Part shown: piece by piece, positions 10,201 through 18,366 of the stretch
Position numbering within the stretch: the first letter of the stretch is position 1
Layout of the letters: the number at the start of each line of letters is the position of its first letter
Assembly (NCBI GenBank): GCA_001512765.1
Contig: LFSO01000035.1
Coordinates: 14,767-48,893, forward strand
Origin: Clostridiales bacterium DTU053
Lineage (GTDB): Bacteria; Bacillota; Clostridia; Oscillospirales; Acutalibacteraceae
DNA length: 34,127 nucleotides
Reading direction: 5' to 3'
Translations under genes and position numbers: made by a program
The notes under the pieces: model-generated
Database searches by the model: none
The model's input: the letters and a program-made list of their open reading frames with translations, nothing else
What the model was told of the DNA's origin: nothing

Positions 10201-11702
10201 GCGTTCAACTTATAAATCCTGAATTCGAGGTTATACGCAACGAAAACCGTTGCATAGCCTGCCGCGTCTGTGAGCGACAATGTGCCAACGAGGTACATAG
10301 CTACGACGAGGACAGAAAAATGATGGTGGCGGACGAATCAAAGTGCGTTAATTGTCAGCGCTGCGTCGCCCTTTGCCCCACAAGGGCTTTAAAGATAGTA
10401 AAGAATGACTGCGTACTCCGCGAAAACGCAAATTGGAGAAATGACACCATCAGAGAAATCTTCATGCAGGCAAACAGCGGCGGAGTACTCCTTTCATCAA
10501 TGGGCAATCCCAAAGACTATCCTGTCTACTGGGATAAAATCCTTATAAACGCCTCTCAGGTTACAAACCCGTCAATCGACCCCCTGAGAGAGCCTATGGA
10601 AACAAAGGTTTTCCTGGGCAAAAAGCCCGAAAAAATCGAAAGGGACGAAAACGGAAGAATCAAATGCAGCCTTCCGCCCCAGATAGAGCTTTCAATGCCA
10701 ATTATGTTCTCAGCCATGAGCTACGGCTCAATCAGCTACAACGCCCACGCTTCGCTCGCCAGAGCCGCAAAAGAGCTCGGAATCCTTTACAACACGGGCG
10801 AGGGCGGACTGCACGAGGACTTTTACCAATACGGCGACAATACGATAGTTCAAGTGGCATCTGGACGCTTCGGAGTTCATAAGGATTATCTTGAGGCGGG
10901 CGTTGCCATAGAAATTAAGATGGGTCAAGGCGCAAAACCGGGCATCGGCGGACATCTCCCCGGAGCCAAAATTGTGGGCGATATTTCCCGCACAAGAATG
11001 ATTCCCGAGGGCACCGACGCCATTTCTCCCGCGCCCCATCACGATATTTATTCCATCGAGGATTTAAGGCAGCTTGTTTACTCCCTTAAAGAGGCAACCC
11101 AGTACAAAAAGCCCGTCATCGTAAAGGTTGCCGCCGTTCACAACATCGTGGCGATTGCCAGCGGCATCGCAAGGAGCGGCGCCGACATTATCGCCATCGA
11201 CGGTTACAGAGGAGGAACGGGAGCGGCTCCCACACGAATCCGCGATAATGTGGGCATTCCCGTTGAGCTCGCTCTTGCCGCCGTTGACCAGAGGCTCCGC
11301 GATGAGGGTATCCGCAACAATGTTTCCCTTGTGGCGGGCGGCAGCATACGCAGCTCCGCCGATGTGGTAAAGGCAATAGCCCTCGGCGCTGACGCGGTGT
11401 ATATAGCAACTGCGGCGCTGATTGCCCTCGGCTGCCACCTTTGCAGAACCTGCCACAGCGGCAAGTGCAATTGGGGCATCGCAACCCAGCGCCCCGACCT
11501 TGTAAAGCGCCTTAATCCCGACATCGGCTGCGAGCGCCTTGTGAATCTCTTAAAGGCATGGCAGCACGAAATCAAAGAAATGATGGGCGGCATGGGCATT
11601 AACTCAATCGAGGCATTGAGGGGCAACAGGCACATGCTCAGAGGAATCGGTCTTACCGAGAAAGAACTGGAGATACTCGGAATTTCTCATGCGGGAGAAT
11701 AG
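10197..11702 (+). CDS. Glutamate synthase, FMN/Fe-S catalytic subunit (split GltB, part 2)
   Basis: Carries the FMN-dependent reductive transfer of ammonia to 2-oxoglutarate. The 501-residue protein opens with two [4Fe-4S] ferredoxin-type motifs (CIACRVCERQC and CVNCQRCVALCP, about residues 19-60), an addition typical of archaeal-type stand-alone enzymes. The FMN-binding barrel follows, with PIMFSAMSYGSIS, NTGEGGLHEDF, GQGAKPGIGGHLPG, RGGTGAAPTRIRD and GADAVYIATAALIALGC. The cysteine triad CHLCRTCHSGKC near residue 415 should bind the [3Fe-4S] cluster. The start overlaps the amidotransferase gene by four bases. Confidence 0.94.
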   Translation: MSVQLINPEFEVIRNENRCIACRVCERQCANEVHSYDEDRKMMVADESKCVNCQRCVALCPTRALKIVKNDCVLRENANWRNDTIREIFMQANSGGVLLSSMGNPKDYPVYWDKILINASQVTNPSIDPLREPMETKVFLGKKPEKIERDENGRIKCSLPPQIELSMPIMFSAMSYGSISYNAHASLARAAKELGILYNTGEGGLHEDFYQYGDNTIVQVASGRFGVHKDYLEAGVAIEIKMGQGAKPGIGGHLPGAKIVGDISRTRMIPEGTDAISPAPHHDIYSIEDLRQLVYSLKEATQYKKPVIVKVAAVHNIVAIASGIARSGADIIAIDGYRGGTGAAPTRIRDNVGIPVELALAAVDQRLRDEGIRNNVSLVAGGSIRSSADVVKAIALGADAVYIATAALIALGCHLCRTCHSGKCNWGIATQRPDLVKRLNPDIGCERLVNLLKAWQHEIKEMMGGMGINSIEALRGNRHMLRGIGLTEKELEILGISHAGE

Positions 11703-11705
11703 CCT

Positions 11706-12146
11706 ATGAAACGAATCTATGTTAACGAAAATTGGTGTCTTGGCTGTCATCTTTGCGAATACTACTGCGCCTTTGCAAACTCGGGAATGAGCGACATGGC
11801 AAAAGCGCTTAAAGATAAGCCCATCTATCCCCGAATCCACATAGAGGGCGACGAGAGAATATCATACGCGGTGTCATGCAGGCACTGCACAGACCCCATA
11901 TGCGTAAAAAGCTGCATTGCGGGTGCCATTAAGCAGACCGACGGCGTGGTGCAGATTGACAGAGAAAAATGCGTCGGCTGCCTTACCTGCGTTCTTGTCT
12001 GCCCCTACGGAGCCCTTTCGCCCGACGAGAACGGCGTAATGCAGAAATGCGAGCTTTGTCTTAAAAACTCTTTCGGCGAGCCCGCATGCGTAAAGGGATG
12101 CCCCAACAAGGCAATAGTTTATGAGGAGAGAGGTGAGACCGAATGA
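11706..12146 (+). CDS. Multi-cluster 4Fe-4S electron-transfer protein of the glutamate synthase operon
   Basis: A 146-residue poly-ferredoxin of the kind used as an electron-wire subunit (DMSO reductase beta-like). Four cysteine groups are visible: CLGCHLCEYYC, CRHCTDPICVKSC, CVGCLTCVLVCP and CELC...CVKGCP, enough for about four [4Fe-4S] clusters. It probably passes electrons from the neighbouring FAD/NAD oxidoreductase to the FMN/Fe-S synthase subunit, replacing the small GltD subunit of classical glutamate synthase. That role is inferred from position. It begins 3 bases after the previous stop and overlaps the next gene as ATGA. Confidence 0.88.
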   Translation: MKRIYVNENWCLGCHLCEYYCAFANSGMSDMAKALKDKPIYPRIHIEGDERISYAVSCRHCTDPICVKSCIAGAIKQTDGVVQIDREKCVGCLTCVLVCPYGALSPDENGVMQKCELCLKNSFGEPACVKGCPNKAIVYEERGETE

Positions 12147-13375
12147 AGAATTTCGTAATCATAGGTAACGGCGTTGCCGCGGTCGGCTGCATTGAGGGAA
12201 TCCGCAGCATTGACAAAGAGAGCAAAATAACCGTTATTTCCGAGGAAAAGCACTTTGTTTACGGCAGACCTCTCATTTCCTATTTTCTCGAGAACAAAAC
12301 CGACCTTGAGCGCATGAAGTACCGCGACTCAGACTTTTATGAAAAAATGGGCTGCGAGGTGCTTTACGGCAGGAGAGCGGAGAAAATAGACACAGACTCA
12401 AAAAGGGTAATCCTTGACAACGGCACGGAGGTTCCATACACCTCATTTTGCGTCGCAGCCGGCTCATCACCCTTTATCCCGCCCTTTGAAGGGCTCGACA
12501 GTGTAAAAAAGAAATTCACCTTCCAGACCCTTGACGACGCCTTGGAGCTTGAAAAGGCAATTAATGCTGACTCAAAGGTTCTGATTGTCGGCGCGGGTCT
12601 AATAGGTCTTAAATGCGCCGAAGGAATCTACGGCAGAGTGGAGAGCATTACCGTCTGCGACCTTGCCGACCGTATTCTCTCCAGCATTTTTGACGCTGAC
12701 AGCTCCGAGATGATGAAAAAGCACATCGAGTCAAAGGGAATTAAATTCATTCTCGGCGACACCGTCAGCCGCTTTGAAAAGAATAAAGCTATCATGAAAA
12801 GCGGCAAAGAGGTAAAGTTCGATATTCTTGTAATAGCCGTCGGCGTGCGCCCCAACACCGCCCTTGTCAAAGAAATCGGCGGCGAGGTAAACAGAGGCAT
12901 AATTGTAAACGACCGCATGGAAACGAGCCTCCCTGACATATATTCCGCCGGCGACTGCACAGAGGGAAACGACATAACGGCGGGAGAAAAGAAAGTTTTA
13001 GCCCTTTTGCCCAACGCCTATATGCAGGGTCATGCCGCAGGCGTTAACATGGCAGGCGGCGACGAGGTTTTTGACAAGGCTATCCCCATGAACTCAATCG
13101 GCTTTTTCGGGCTCCACGCCATGACCGCGGGAGTCAGCGACGGCGAAGTTTACGAAGAAAAAACCGACACCTCCTTAAAGCGTCTGTTTACAAAAGACGA
13201 CCGTCTTGTAGGATTCATTCTCATCGGCATTACAGAGAGAGCGGGCATTTATACCTCATTAATCAGAGAAAAAACCCCGCTCAGCACATTAAATTTCGAC
13301 CTTCTCAAAAAAATCGCTACAACCGCCTCATTTGCGCCTGAAATTCGTAGAAAAAAGTTCGGAGGTGTGGTATAA
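12143..13375 (+). CDS. FAD/NAD(P) oxidoreductase of the glutamate synthase operon
   Basis: A 410-residue class II pyridine nucleotide-disulfide oxidoreductase fold, similar in layout to NADH-rubredoxin and nitrite reductase N-terminal modules. An FAD-binding start FVIIGNGVAAVGC, a second dinucleotide motif VLIVGAGLIGLKCAEG near residue 148, and the FAD-site motif DIYSAGDCTEG near 270 are seen. There is no CxxxxC redox disulfide near the N-terminus, so it probably moves electrons straight from NAD(P)H through FAD to Fe-S clusters. The operon position between the poly-ferredoxin and the GXGXG subunit suggests it supplies electrons for glutamate synthesis. NADH or NADPH preference cannot be told. 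Confidence 0.9.
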   Translation: MKNFVIIGNGVAAVGCIEGIRSIDKESKITVISEEKHFVYGRPLISYFLENKTDLERMKYRDSDFYEKMGCEVLYGRRAEKIDTDSKRVILDNGTEVPYTSFCVAAGSSPFIPPFEGLDSVKKKFTFQTLDDALELEKAINADSKVLIVGAGLIGLKCAEGIYGRVESITVCDLADRILSSIFDADSSEMMKKHIESKGIKFILGDTVSRFEKNKAIMKSGKEVKFDILVIAVGVRPNTALVKEIGGEVNRGIIVNDRMETSLPDIYSAGDCTEGNDITAGEKKVLALLPNAYMQGHAAGVNMAGGDEVFDKAIPMNSIGFFGLHAMTAGVSDGEVYEEKTDTSLKRLFTKDDRLVGFILIGITERAGIYTSLIREKTPLSTLNFDLLKKIATTASFAPEIRRKKFGGVV

Positions 13376-13378
13376 TAT

Positions 13379-14098
13379 ATGGTAATTAATGTAAGAGAGC
13401 TCGGCAATAAAGAGTTAAACGAGCTGCTTTATAAATACAAGGGAGAAATTACACTCGAGGAGTGCTGCGGTCAGCGCTTTATCGGCGCGGGTATGTCCGA
13501 CAGCTTTATAAGCATAAACGGAGTTCCCGGCAACGCCCTCGGAGCCTATCTTAACGGCTCAAAGATTGTTGTCAACAACAACGCGCAGGACGCCGTGGGC
13601 GACACCATGAACGACGGTGAAATCGTAGTCTACGGTGATATCGGCGACACAGCGGGCTATGCCATGCGCGGCGGAAAAATCTTTGTCAAAGGTAATGCAG
13701 GCTACAGAGCAGGCATACACATGAAAGAGTACAAAGAGAAAAAGCCGCTTATGGTCATAGGCGGCAGAGCGGGCAGCTTTTTGGGCGAGTATCAGGCAGG
13801 CGGCGTTATCGTCGTTTTGGGTCTCACTGAGAGCGAAAAGCCCATTGTCGGCTCCTTCCCCTGCACGGGAATGCACGGCGGCAAAATCTTTTTAAGGTCC
13901 GACTGTAAGGATATAAAATTCCCCGACCAGGTAACCGCCAGAAAAGCGGATAAAAAGGACCTTAAAGAGCTGGAAGAATATGTATCCGAATTCTGCGGCC
14001 TTTTCGGATATAACTTTAAAGAGGTAATGAATTCTCCCTTTACGTTTGTCACACCCGACAGCAAAAACCCGTACAGGCAGATGTATGTGTATAATTAA
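13379..14098 (+). CDS. Glutamate synthase, GXGXG-repeat subunit (split GltB, part 3)
   Basis: A 239-residue protein equivalent to the C-terminal beta-helix domain of full-length GltB. It shows the regular glycine-rich repeats of the GXGXG fold (DAVGDTMNDGEIVVYGD, DTAGYAMRGGKIFVKGN, YRAGIHM, SFLGEYQAGGVIVVLG). The domain has a structural role in assembling the amidotransferase and synthase parts. GGAGG lies about 11 bases before the ATG. With the genes at 9103 and 10197 it completes a glutamate synthase split over three chains. The related GXGXG fold of formylmethanofuran dehydrogenase is the main alternative, ruled out by context. Confidence 0.88.
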   Translation: MVINVRELGNKELNELLYKYKGEITLEECCGQRFIGAGMSDSFISINGVPGNALGAYLNGSKIVVNNNAQDAVGDTMNDGEIVVYGDIGDTAGYAMRGGKIFVKGNAGYRAGIHMKEYKEKKPLMVIGGRAGSFLGEYQAGGVIVVLGLTESEKPIVGSFPCTGMHGGKIFLRSDCKDIKFPDQVTARKADKKDLKELEEYVSEFCGLFGYNFKEVMNSPFTFVTPDSKNPYRQMYVYN

Positions 14099-14118
14099 AT
14101 CAAAAGGAAGGTTTTGTT

Positions 14119-15330
14119 ATGAAGTATTCAAAGGAAGAGGTACTCCAGTATGTCAAGGAGGAGGATGTTAAGTTCATCCGCCTTGCCTTCTGCGATGTTT
14201 TCGGCAGGCAAAAGAACATTTCAATAATGGCGCATGAGCTTCCCCGCGCCTTTGAATACGGCATTGCCTTTGATGCTTCAGCAATAAACGGTTTCGGCAA
14301 CGAGGCCCGTTCTGACCTTTTGCTTCATCCCCAGGCGGAAACCCTTATGCTCCTGCCCTGGAGACCTGAGCACGGCAAGGTCGTCAGAATGTTCGCCCAT
14401 ATAACCTATCCCGACAAAAGACCCTTTGAGAGCGATACGAGAAACCTGCTTGTAAAAACCGTTATGAAGGCAGAGGCTGAAGGCTATCGCTTCGCTTTCG
14501 GCGTTGAGCAGGAATTCTACCTCTTTAAACTTGACGAAAACGGCAAGCCCACAAAAGAGCCCTATGACGAGGCTGGCTATATGGACATCGCCCCCGACGA
14601 CAGGGGAGAGAACATCCGCCGTGAAATCTGCCTGACTTTAGAGCAGATGGGCATTCGCCCCGAAAGCTCTCACCACGAGCAGGGTCCCGGTCAGAACGAA
14701 ATCGACTTCCGCTACTCAGACCCCATCACCGCGGCGGACAACGCGATGACCTTCCAAACCGTTGTCAGAACGGTAGCTCACCGCAACGGGCTTTACGCTG
14801 ATTTTTCTCCCAAGCCCCTTGCGGACCAGCCGGGCAACGGCTTCCACATAAATATGTCTGTCAAGGCGGACGACGGCTCAAACAATCTCCACTATATGAT
14901 TGCGGGAATTCTTGAAAAAGCGGACCAGATGACCGCATTCTTAAATCCCACCGAAAATTCCTATAAGCGTTTAGGCGTGCAAAAAGCGCCCGGATATATT
15001 TCATGGTCGAGCGAAAACCGCTCCCAGCTTATCCGAATACCCGCTGCGGAGGGAGAATACAATCGAGCAGAACTCCGTTCGCCCGACCCGACGGCAAATC
15101 CCTATCTTGCCTTTACTTTAATGATTGAGGCAGGTTTGTACGGCATAAAGAACAGGCTTGACCTGCCGCCGGAGGTCGACTCCAACCTTTACGAAGCAGA
15201 CGCAAAAATTCTTTCAAAATTAAAGCCGCTGCCCAAGGACCTTGAAACAGCCTGCAAGCTGGCGGCAAAGAGCAGTTTTATTAAACAATGTCTGCCGGAG
15301 GCAATTCTCAATTCCTACTTGAGCAGATAA
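14119..15330 (+). CDS. glnA: Type I glutamine synthetase (short form)
   Basis: Makes glutamine from glutamate and ammonia. The 403-residue protein has type I features: N-terminal beta-grasp with RLAFCDVFGRQKN, the metal/glutamate motif FGVEQEFYLF, HHEQGPGQNEIDF, the ATP-site segment GNGFHINMS, and NRSQLIRIP with the catalytic-loop region following. It is about 40 residues shorter than the usual 440-445, mainly at the C-terminus, which ends SFIKQCLPEAILNSYLSR, and the N-terminal loop is also compact. In Bacillus the corresponding enzyme's C-terminal region takes part in feedback and in contact with a regulator, so the short end is notable. AAAAGGAAGG precedes the ATG, 20 bases after the previous stop. 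The ANTAR regulator follows directly. Confidence 0.93.
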   Translation: MKYSKEEVLQYVKEEDVKFIRLAFCDVFGRQKNISIMAHELPRAFEYGIAFDASAINGFGNEARSDLLLHPQAETLMLLPWRPEHGKVVRMFAHITYPDKRPFESDTRNLLVKTVMKAEAEGYRFAFGVEQEFYLFKLDENGKPTKEPYDEAGYMDIAPDDRGENIRREICLTLEQMGIRPESSHHEQGPGQNEIDFRYSDPITAADNAMTFQTVVRTVAHRNGLYADFSPKPLADQPGNGFHINMSVKADDGSNNLHYMIAGILEKADQMTAFLNPTENSYKRLGVQKAPGYISWSSENRSQLIRIPAAEGEYNRAELRSPDPTANPYLAFTLMIEAGLYGIKNRLDLPPEVDSNLYEADAKILSKLKPLPKDLETACKLAAKSSFIKQCLPEAILNSYLSR

Positions 15331-15351
15331 TAAAACTTAGGAGGGGAGCAA

Positions 15352-15948
15352 ATGGGCTTAAAGGAACGCTATTACAGCACTCTAGTCGTTTCAGCCTCAG
15401 AGAGCTTTAACGCCACAATCTCCGAGCTGCTCCCCGAAGCCCACTGCAGCCCCGTTCATATGGTGTCAAGCATAAGCGAGGCAAAACGGTCCATTGCGGA
15501 GAGGGAATATGATTTTGTATTCATCAACGCGCCCCTTCCCGATGAGTACGGAGTGCGCTTTTCAATAGATGTCAGCGCTATTAAAAGCTCTGTAACGGTG
15601 CTTTTAGTCCGCTCCGACATCTTTGCCGAAACCCTTGACAGGGTAACGGAGCACGGCGTGTTTGTCCTTTCAAAGCCCACCTCAAGGCAGATGCTGATTC
15701 ACGCCCTTGAATGGATGACAAGCGCAAGGGAAAAAATCAGGATGCACCAGAGCAAAACCCAGACCCTTGAGGAAAAGATGGAGATAATCCGTCTTGTCAA
15801 CAGGGCAAAGTTGCTGCTTATCAGCGAAATGCACATGGATGAGGCTCAGGCCCACCGCTATATAGAAAAACAGGCTATGGACAGATGCGTCTCCCGCAAA
15901 GTTATAGCGGAAGAGATTATAAGAACATATACAAGCACTCAGGGCTAA
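15352..15948 (+). CDS. ANTAR-domain RNA-binding antiterminator with degenerate receiver (NitR-like)
   Basis: A 198-residue regulator: receiver-like domain (about 10-120), a coiled linker (125-145) and an ANTAR domain (139-193) with the family pattern of a three-helix bundle, LVNRAKLLLI, AHRYIEKQAMD and SRKVIAEEII. ANTAR proteins bind paired hexaloop hairpins and prevent termination. The receiver looks non-phosphorylatable: Asn59 (FINAPLP) stands where the acceptor Asp belongs and the N-terminal acidic pair is absent, while Lys108 is kept. Activation is therefore probably by a protein partner or a ligand. No histidine kinase partner is adjacent. Clostridia such as C. acetobutylicum carry a similar gene after glnA. 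It follows glnA by 21 bases with a strong AGGAGGGG site and ends the operon. Confidence 0.9.
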   Translation: MGLKERYYSTLVVSASESFNATISELLPEAHCSPVHMVSSISEAKRSIAEREYDFVFINAPLPDEYGVRFSIDVSAIKSSVTVLLVRSDIFAETLDRVTEHGVFVLSKPTSRQMLIHALEWMTSAREKIRMHQSKTQTLEEKMEIIRLVNRAKLLLISEMHMDEAQAHRYIEKQAMDRCVSRKVIAEEIIRTYTSTQG

Positions 15949-15986
15949 AAAAGCGGGTAAAGCTCCGCAAAGACATAAAAAAACAA

Positions 15987-16018
15987 ACCGCAGCTTTTCT
16001 GCTGCGGTCTTTTTATTT
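15987..16018. terminator. Bidirectional terminator after the ANTAR gene
   Basis: ACCGCAGC (15987-15994) pairs with GCTGCGGT (16001-16008) around TTTTCT, with CTTTTTATTT on the plus side and an A-run on the other. It ends the nitrogen operon and also serves the convergent sensor-kinase transcript, whose stop codon is at 16017-16019. Confidence 0.85.
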
Positions 16019-17284
16019 ACAGTACCACTCTCAAAGCGAACTGACCGTCTTTAGCTAAAAACTGGCAGTTGCCGCTGAGTTTCTCCGTTATGTACTTAAT
16101 GCTCTGTGTTCCCAGCCCATGCCCATCTCCCTTAGCCCGGGGTATGCCGTCTGTCATTTCAACCCTGCCCGCAAAGGGATTTTTGATTGACAAAAGCAGC
16201 TTGTCATCATTCATCCTTAAATCCAGCGTAATTCTCCTTTGGTCTTTCTCCAGCGCCGCAACAGCGTTTATTGCGTTCTCTATGCCGTTTGAGAGAATGG
16301 AGGTCAGGTCAATGTCGGAGATATGAAGTTTTCCGGGTATCTGTATCGAATGGCAGAGGTTTATCTCTAACTCTTTAAGCTGATTTTCATAAGAGGAGAT
16401 TATCATATTCACAATTTCATTCTCGCAGTATCTCTGCGTAGCGGTCTTGTCGGCGGACTTGATAATCTCGCTGATATAAGCCTTTGCCTTTTCCGAATCC
16501 CCTTGATTTATAAGAACCACGATATTGTTCATAAAATGCCGCATATCGTGCCTGAGTATTGAAACCGCGTGCTCAGAACGCTTAATCGCCTCAATTTCCT
16601 TTTCCGACTGTGTCCTTTTCAGCTCCATAAGGCGGTTATACTGCTCAGCCTCGCACTTTTCCTCGTACTCCTTAAAGTACACGATGCTGAAGAAAAGGTA
16701 GGCGATGCAAAGTATAAATGGCAGAAACTCGAACACAACCTCAGAGCCGCTGTAAAGCAGGTCAGTGTAAACGGTGGCGATATAGTCAAACAGATAATAA
16801 GCCGCGGGGAGAATGCCGAAAATCAAAACCGTCTTTACGGGCTTTGTGAGAATAACGGCTATTGACGAGGCGAAATAGCGGATAATCACATAGCCGATCG
16901 CTATGGTCGCAGCGCACCTTACGGCGTAAGAAATCCACATCTTTCCGCTGATTTCAAGAACCAGCAGCCCCAGCCATTTGCTCAGCTGACAGCAAAGATA
17001 AGCGGAGAGCACCGCAAAAATGCCGGCGTGTAACCTTCGCTTAAATGCAGGGTGAATAAAAGCACAGAGGGTACATGGGTCATAATGGGGTACATCCACT
17101 GGGCGCCTCTGAGCCCCAAGATGCTGTAAAAATAAAACTGCACCGCGTTTATGACAAGGCAGAAAAGCAGCAAAACCCCGATGTTTCTTTTGGTAAAGCT
17201 GATGCCGAGAATCGCCGCTGACGCGAATATGCCAAAAAGAAGCAGGGCAGTGTTTGTCAGCATACCCATAAAAAATTCAAGCAC
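16017..17284 (-). pseudogene. AgrC-like sensor histidine kinase, frame broken by a one-base deletion
   Basis: A GHKL-type membrane sensor kinase that would phosphorylate the LytTR regulator encoded just upstream (17296-18009). The N-terminal membrane segments (MLEFFMGMLTNTALLLFGIF onward) read in one frame from 17284, and the rest, from FKRRLHAGIFAVLSAYLCCQL, reads in another. The C-terminal half has a complete kinase core: H-box LRHDMRHFMNN, N-box NGIENAINA and G-box GDGHGLGTQSI. The sequence around 17041-17046 (minus strand CATTTAAGCG) is missing one base compared with a continuous product; adding one base there gives a full-length protein of about 420 residues. No canonical -1 slippery heptamer is present. 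A downstream ATG at 17099 could still give a shorter 360-residue protein. Either a real lesion or a sequencing error. Confidence 0.75.
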
Positions 17285-17295
17285 GGCGCGCCCTC

Positions 17296-18009
17296 CTAAT
17301 CCTTAAACATTACAGCGAAATACGCATCTTTAAATGCTTTGCCGTAACCTCTCGCAATCGGGATGCGCCTGCCTGATTTGGTTTTTATCTCGATGCTGTT
17401 GAAATTATCCACATTGGGAAGATAAACAAGGTAACTGCGATGGCATTTAAAAAAGCCCTTGGAGCAAGACAGAACCGACTCAAAGGTATATAGCTGCTGA
17501 ACTACCTCCACAGCCTTTCCGTTTTTCAAAAAGAAGAAAACTCTTTTGTTCTGAGCCTCTATGTATTCGATTTCATGAAGATAGATTTTCTGAAAGCCTC
17601 CTGCGGTTTTAAGAGTTAAACTCTCAGACTCGCGATTTATTGAGGCAAGGCAGTCGTCCATAATTTCTTTGAGCCTTGAATATGTAATCGGCTTTAAACA
17701 GTAGTCGGAAGCCTTTACGGCGTAAGACTGCAAAGCAAACTCGGCAGAGGATGTCAAAAAGATGATTTTTACCGACTTGTCCTTGAGTCTCAGCTCTTTT
17801 GCGGTATCCATGCCGCTAAGGAGGGGCATCACAATATCAAGAAAGATGATGTCGTACTTTTCTGAGCAGGTTTCGTTTATTAAAGAATCGCCGTTGTCAA
17901 AGCAGTGAAGCTCAGTTTCGTGCCCCGTCTCCGCCGACCATTGTTCAAGCAAGGCTTTTGTATCCAAAGCGCTTCTTGCCTCATCATCGCATATAGCTAT
18001 TCGCAGCAT
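17296..18009 (-). CDS. LytTR-family response regulator (AgrA-like)
   Basis: A 237-residue DNA-binding regulator. The receiver domain (1-120) has the acidic pair Asp8-Asp9, phosphoacceptor Asp58 in IIFLDIVMP, a switch Thr/Ser in FLTSS, and Lys in CLKPI. The C-terminal LytTR domain (about 132-235) shows IYLHEIEYIEAQNKR and FFKCHRSYLVYLPNV, typical of this family, which binds direct repeats upstream of virulence, bacteriocin or surface genes. It is 11 bases from the partner kinase on the same strand. Targets are unknown; the neighbouring lipoprotein and large surface protein are candidates by position only. Confidence 0.92.
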   Translation of the reverse strand: MLRIAICDDEARSALDTKALLEQWSAETGHETELHCFDNGDSLINETCSEKYDIIFLDIVMPLLSGMDTAKELRLKDKSVKIIFLTSSAEFALQSYAVKASDYCLKPITYSRLKEIMDDCLASINRESESLTLKTAGGFQKIYLHEIEYIEAQNKRVFFFLKNGKAVEVVQQLYTFESVLSCSKGFFKCHRSYLVYLPNVDNFNSIEIKTKSGRRIPIARGYGKAFKDAYFAVMFKD

Positions 18010-18366
18010 TTAAATTCTCACTTTATTTAGTATCAAATACGGTTTAGCATATTTTTTTTAATTGTTCAATGAAAAAATACAGCGGCAAAGCCGATGCAAA
18101 GAGTTCATTAAGCGTCATCCGAAAAAGAACAATAAAGGATATATTGGGTAATTCAGGCATTGTTTTCTGCATTTCACTCCTAAATTTCTGCAGCTCACGC
18201 AAAAACCGTTCAAGGAAGATAAATACGGCTATAATCCTTTAGACGCGTTTTGCCGCGTTTAAAAGAGCAGATTGCTTAATCTTTAATAATCTTTCCTCCG
18301 TTTGCTTTAGAAAAGCATAAGACATTAAAGAAAACGCAATCGTAAATATATTTAAGGAGAAAACTT
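18010..18366. other. Intergenic region between the LytTR regulator and the lipoprotein gene
   Basis: About 357 bases with no convincing gene. A TATAAT at 18230-18235 on the plus strand could be the -10 box of the lipoprotein promoter; the matching -35 is poor. ACCGTTCAAG at 18205-18214 resembles one half of a LytTR-binding repeat and sits where the -35 would be, but a second copy at the usual spacing was not seen. A 57-codon frame at 18069-18242 has no ribosome site and is not called. Confidence 0.4.

Noticed and set aside
17041..17046. Programmed -1 frameshifting in the sensor kinase
   Set aside because: No X-XXY-YYZ slippery heptamer in the required frame and no obvious downstream stimulatory structure; a lesion or read error is simpler.
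18205..18214. LytTR-like half site ACCGTTCAAG near a possible -35 of the lipoprotein gene
   Set aside because: Only one half was found; LytTR operators need a second direct repeat at a fixed spacing, which was not seen.
18069..18242. 57-codon frame starting MKKYSGKAD between the LytTR regulator and the lipoprotein, considered as an AgrD-like signal peptide
   Set aside because: No ribosome site before the ATG, no AgrD-like leader or cyclisation motif, no AgrB gene nearby, and composition like non-coding sequence.
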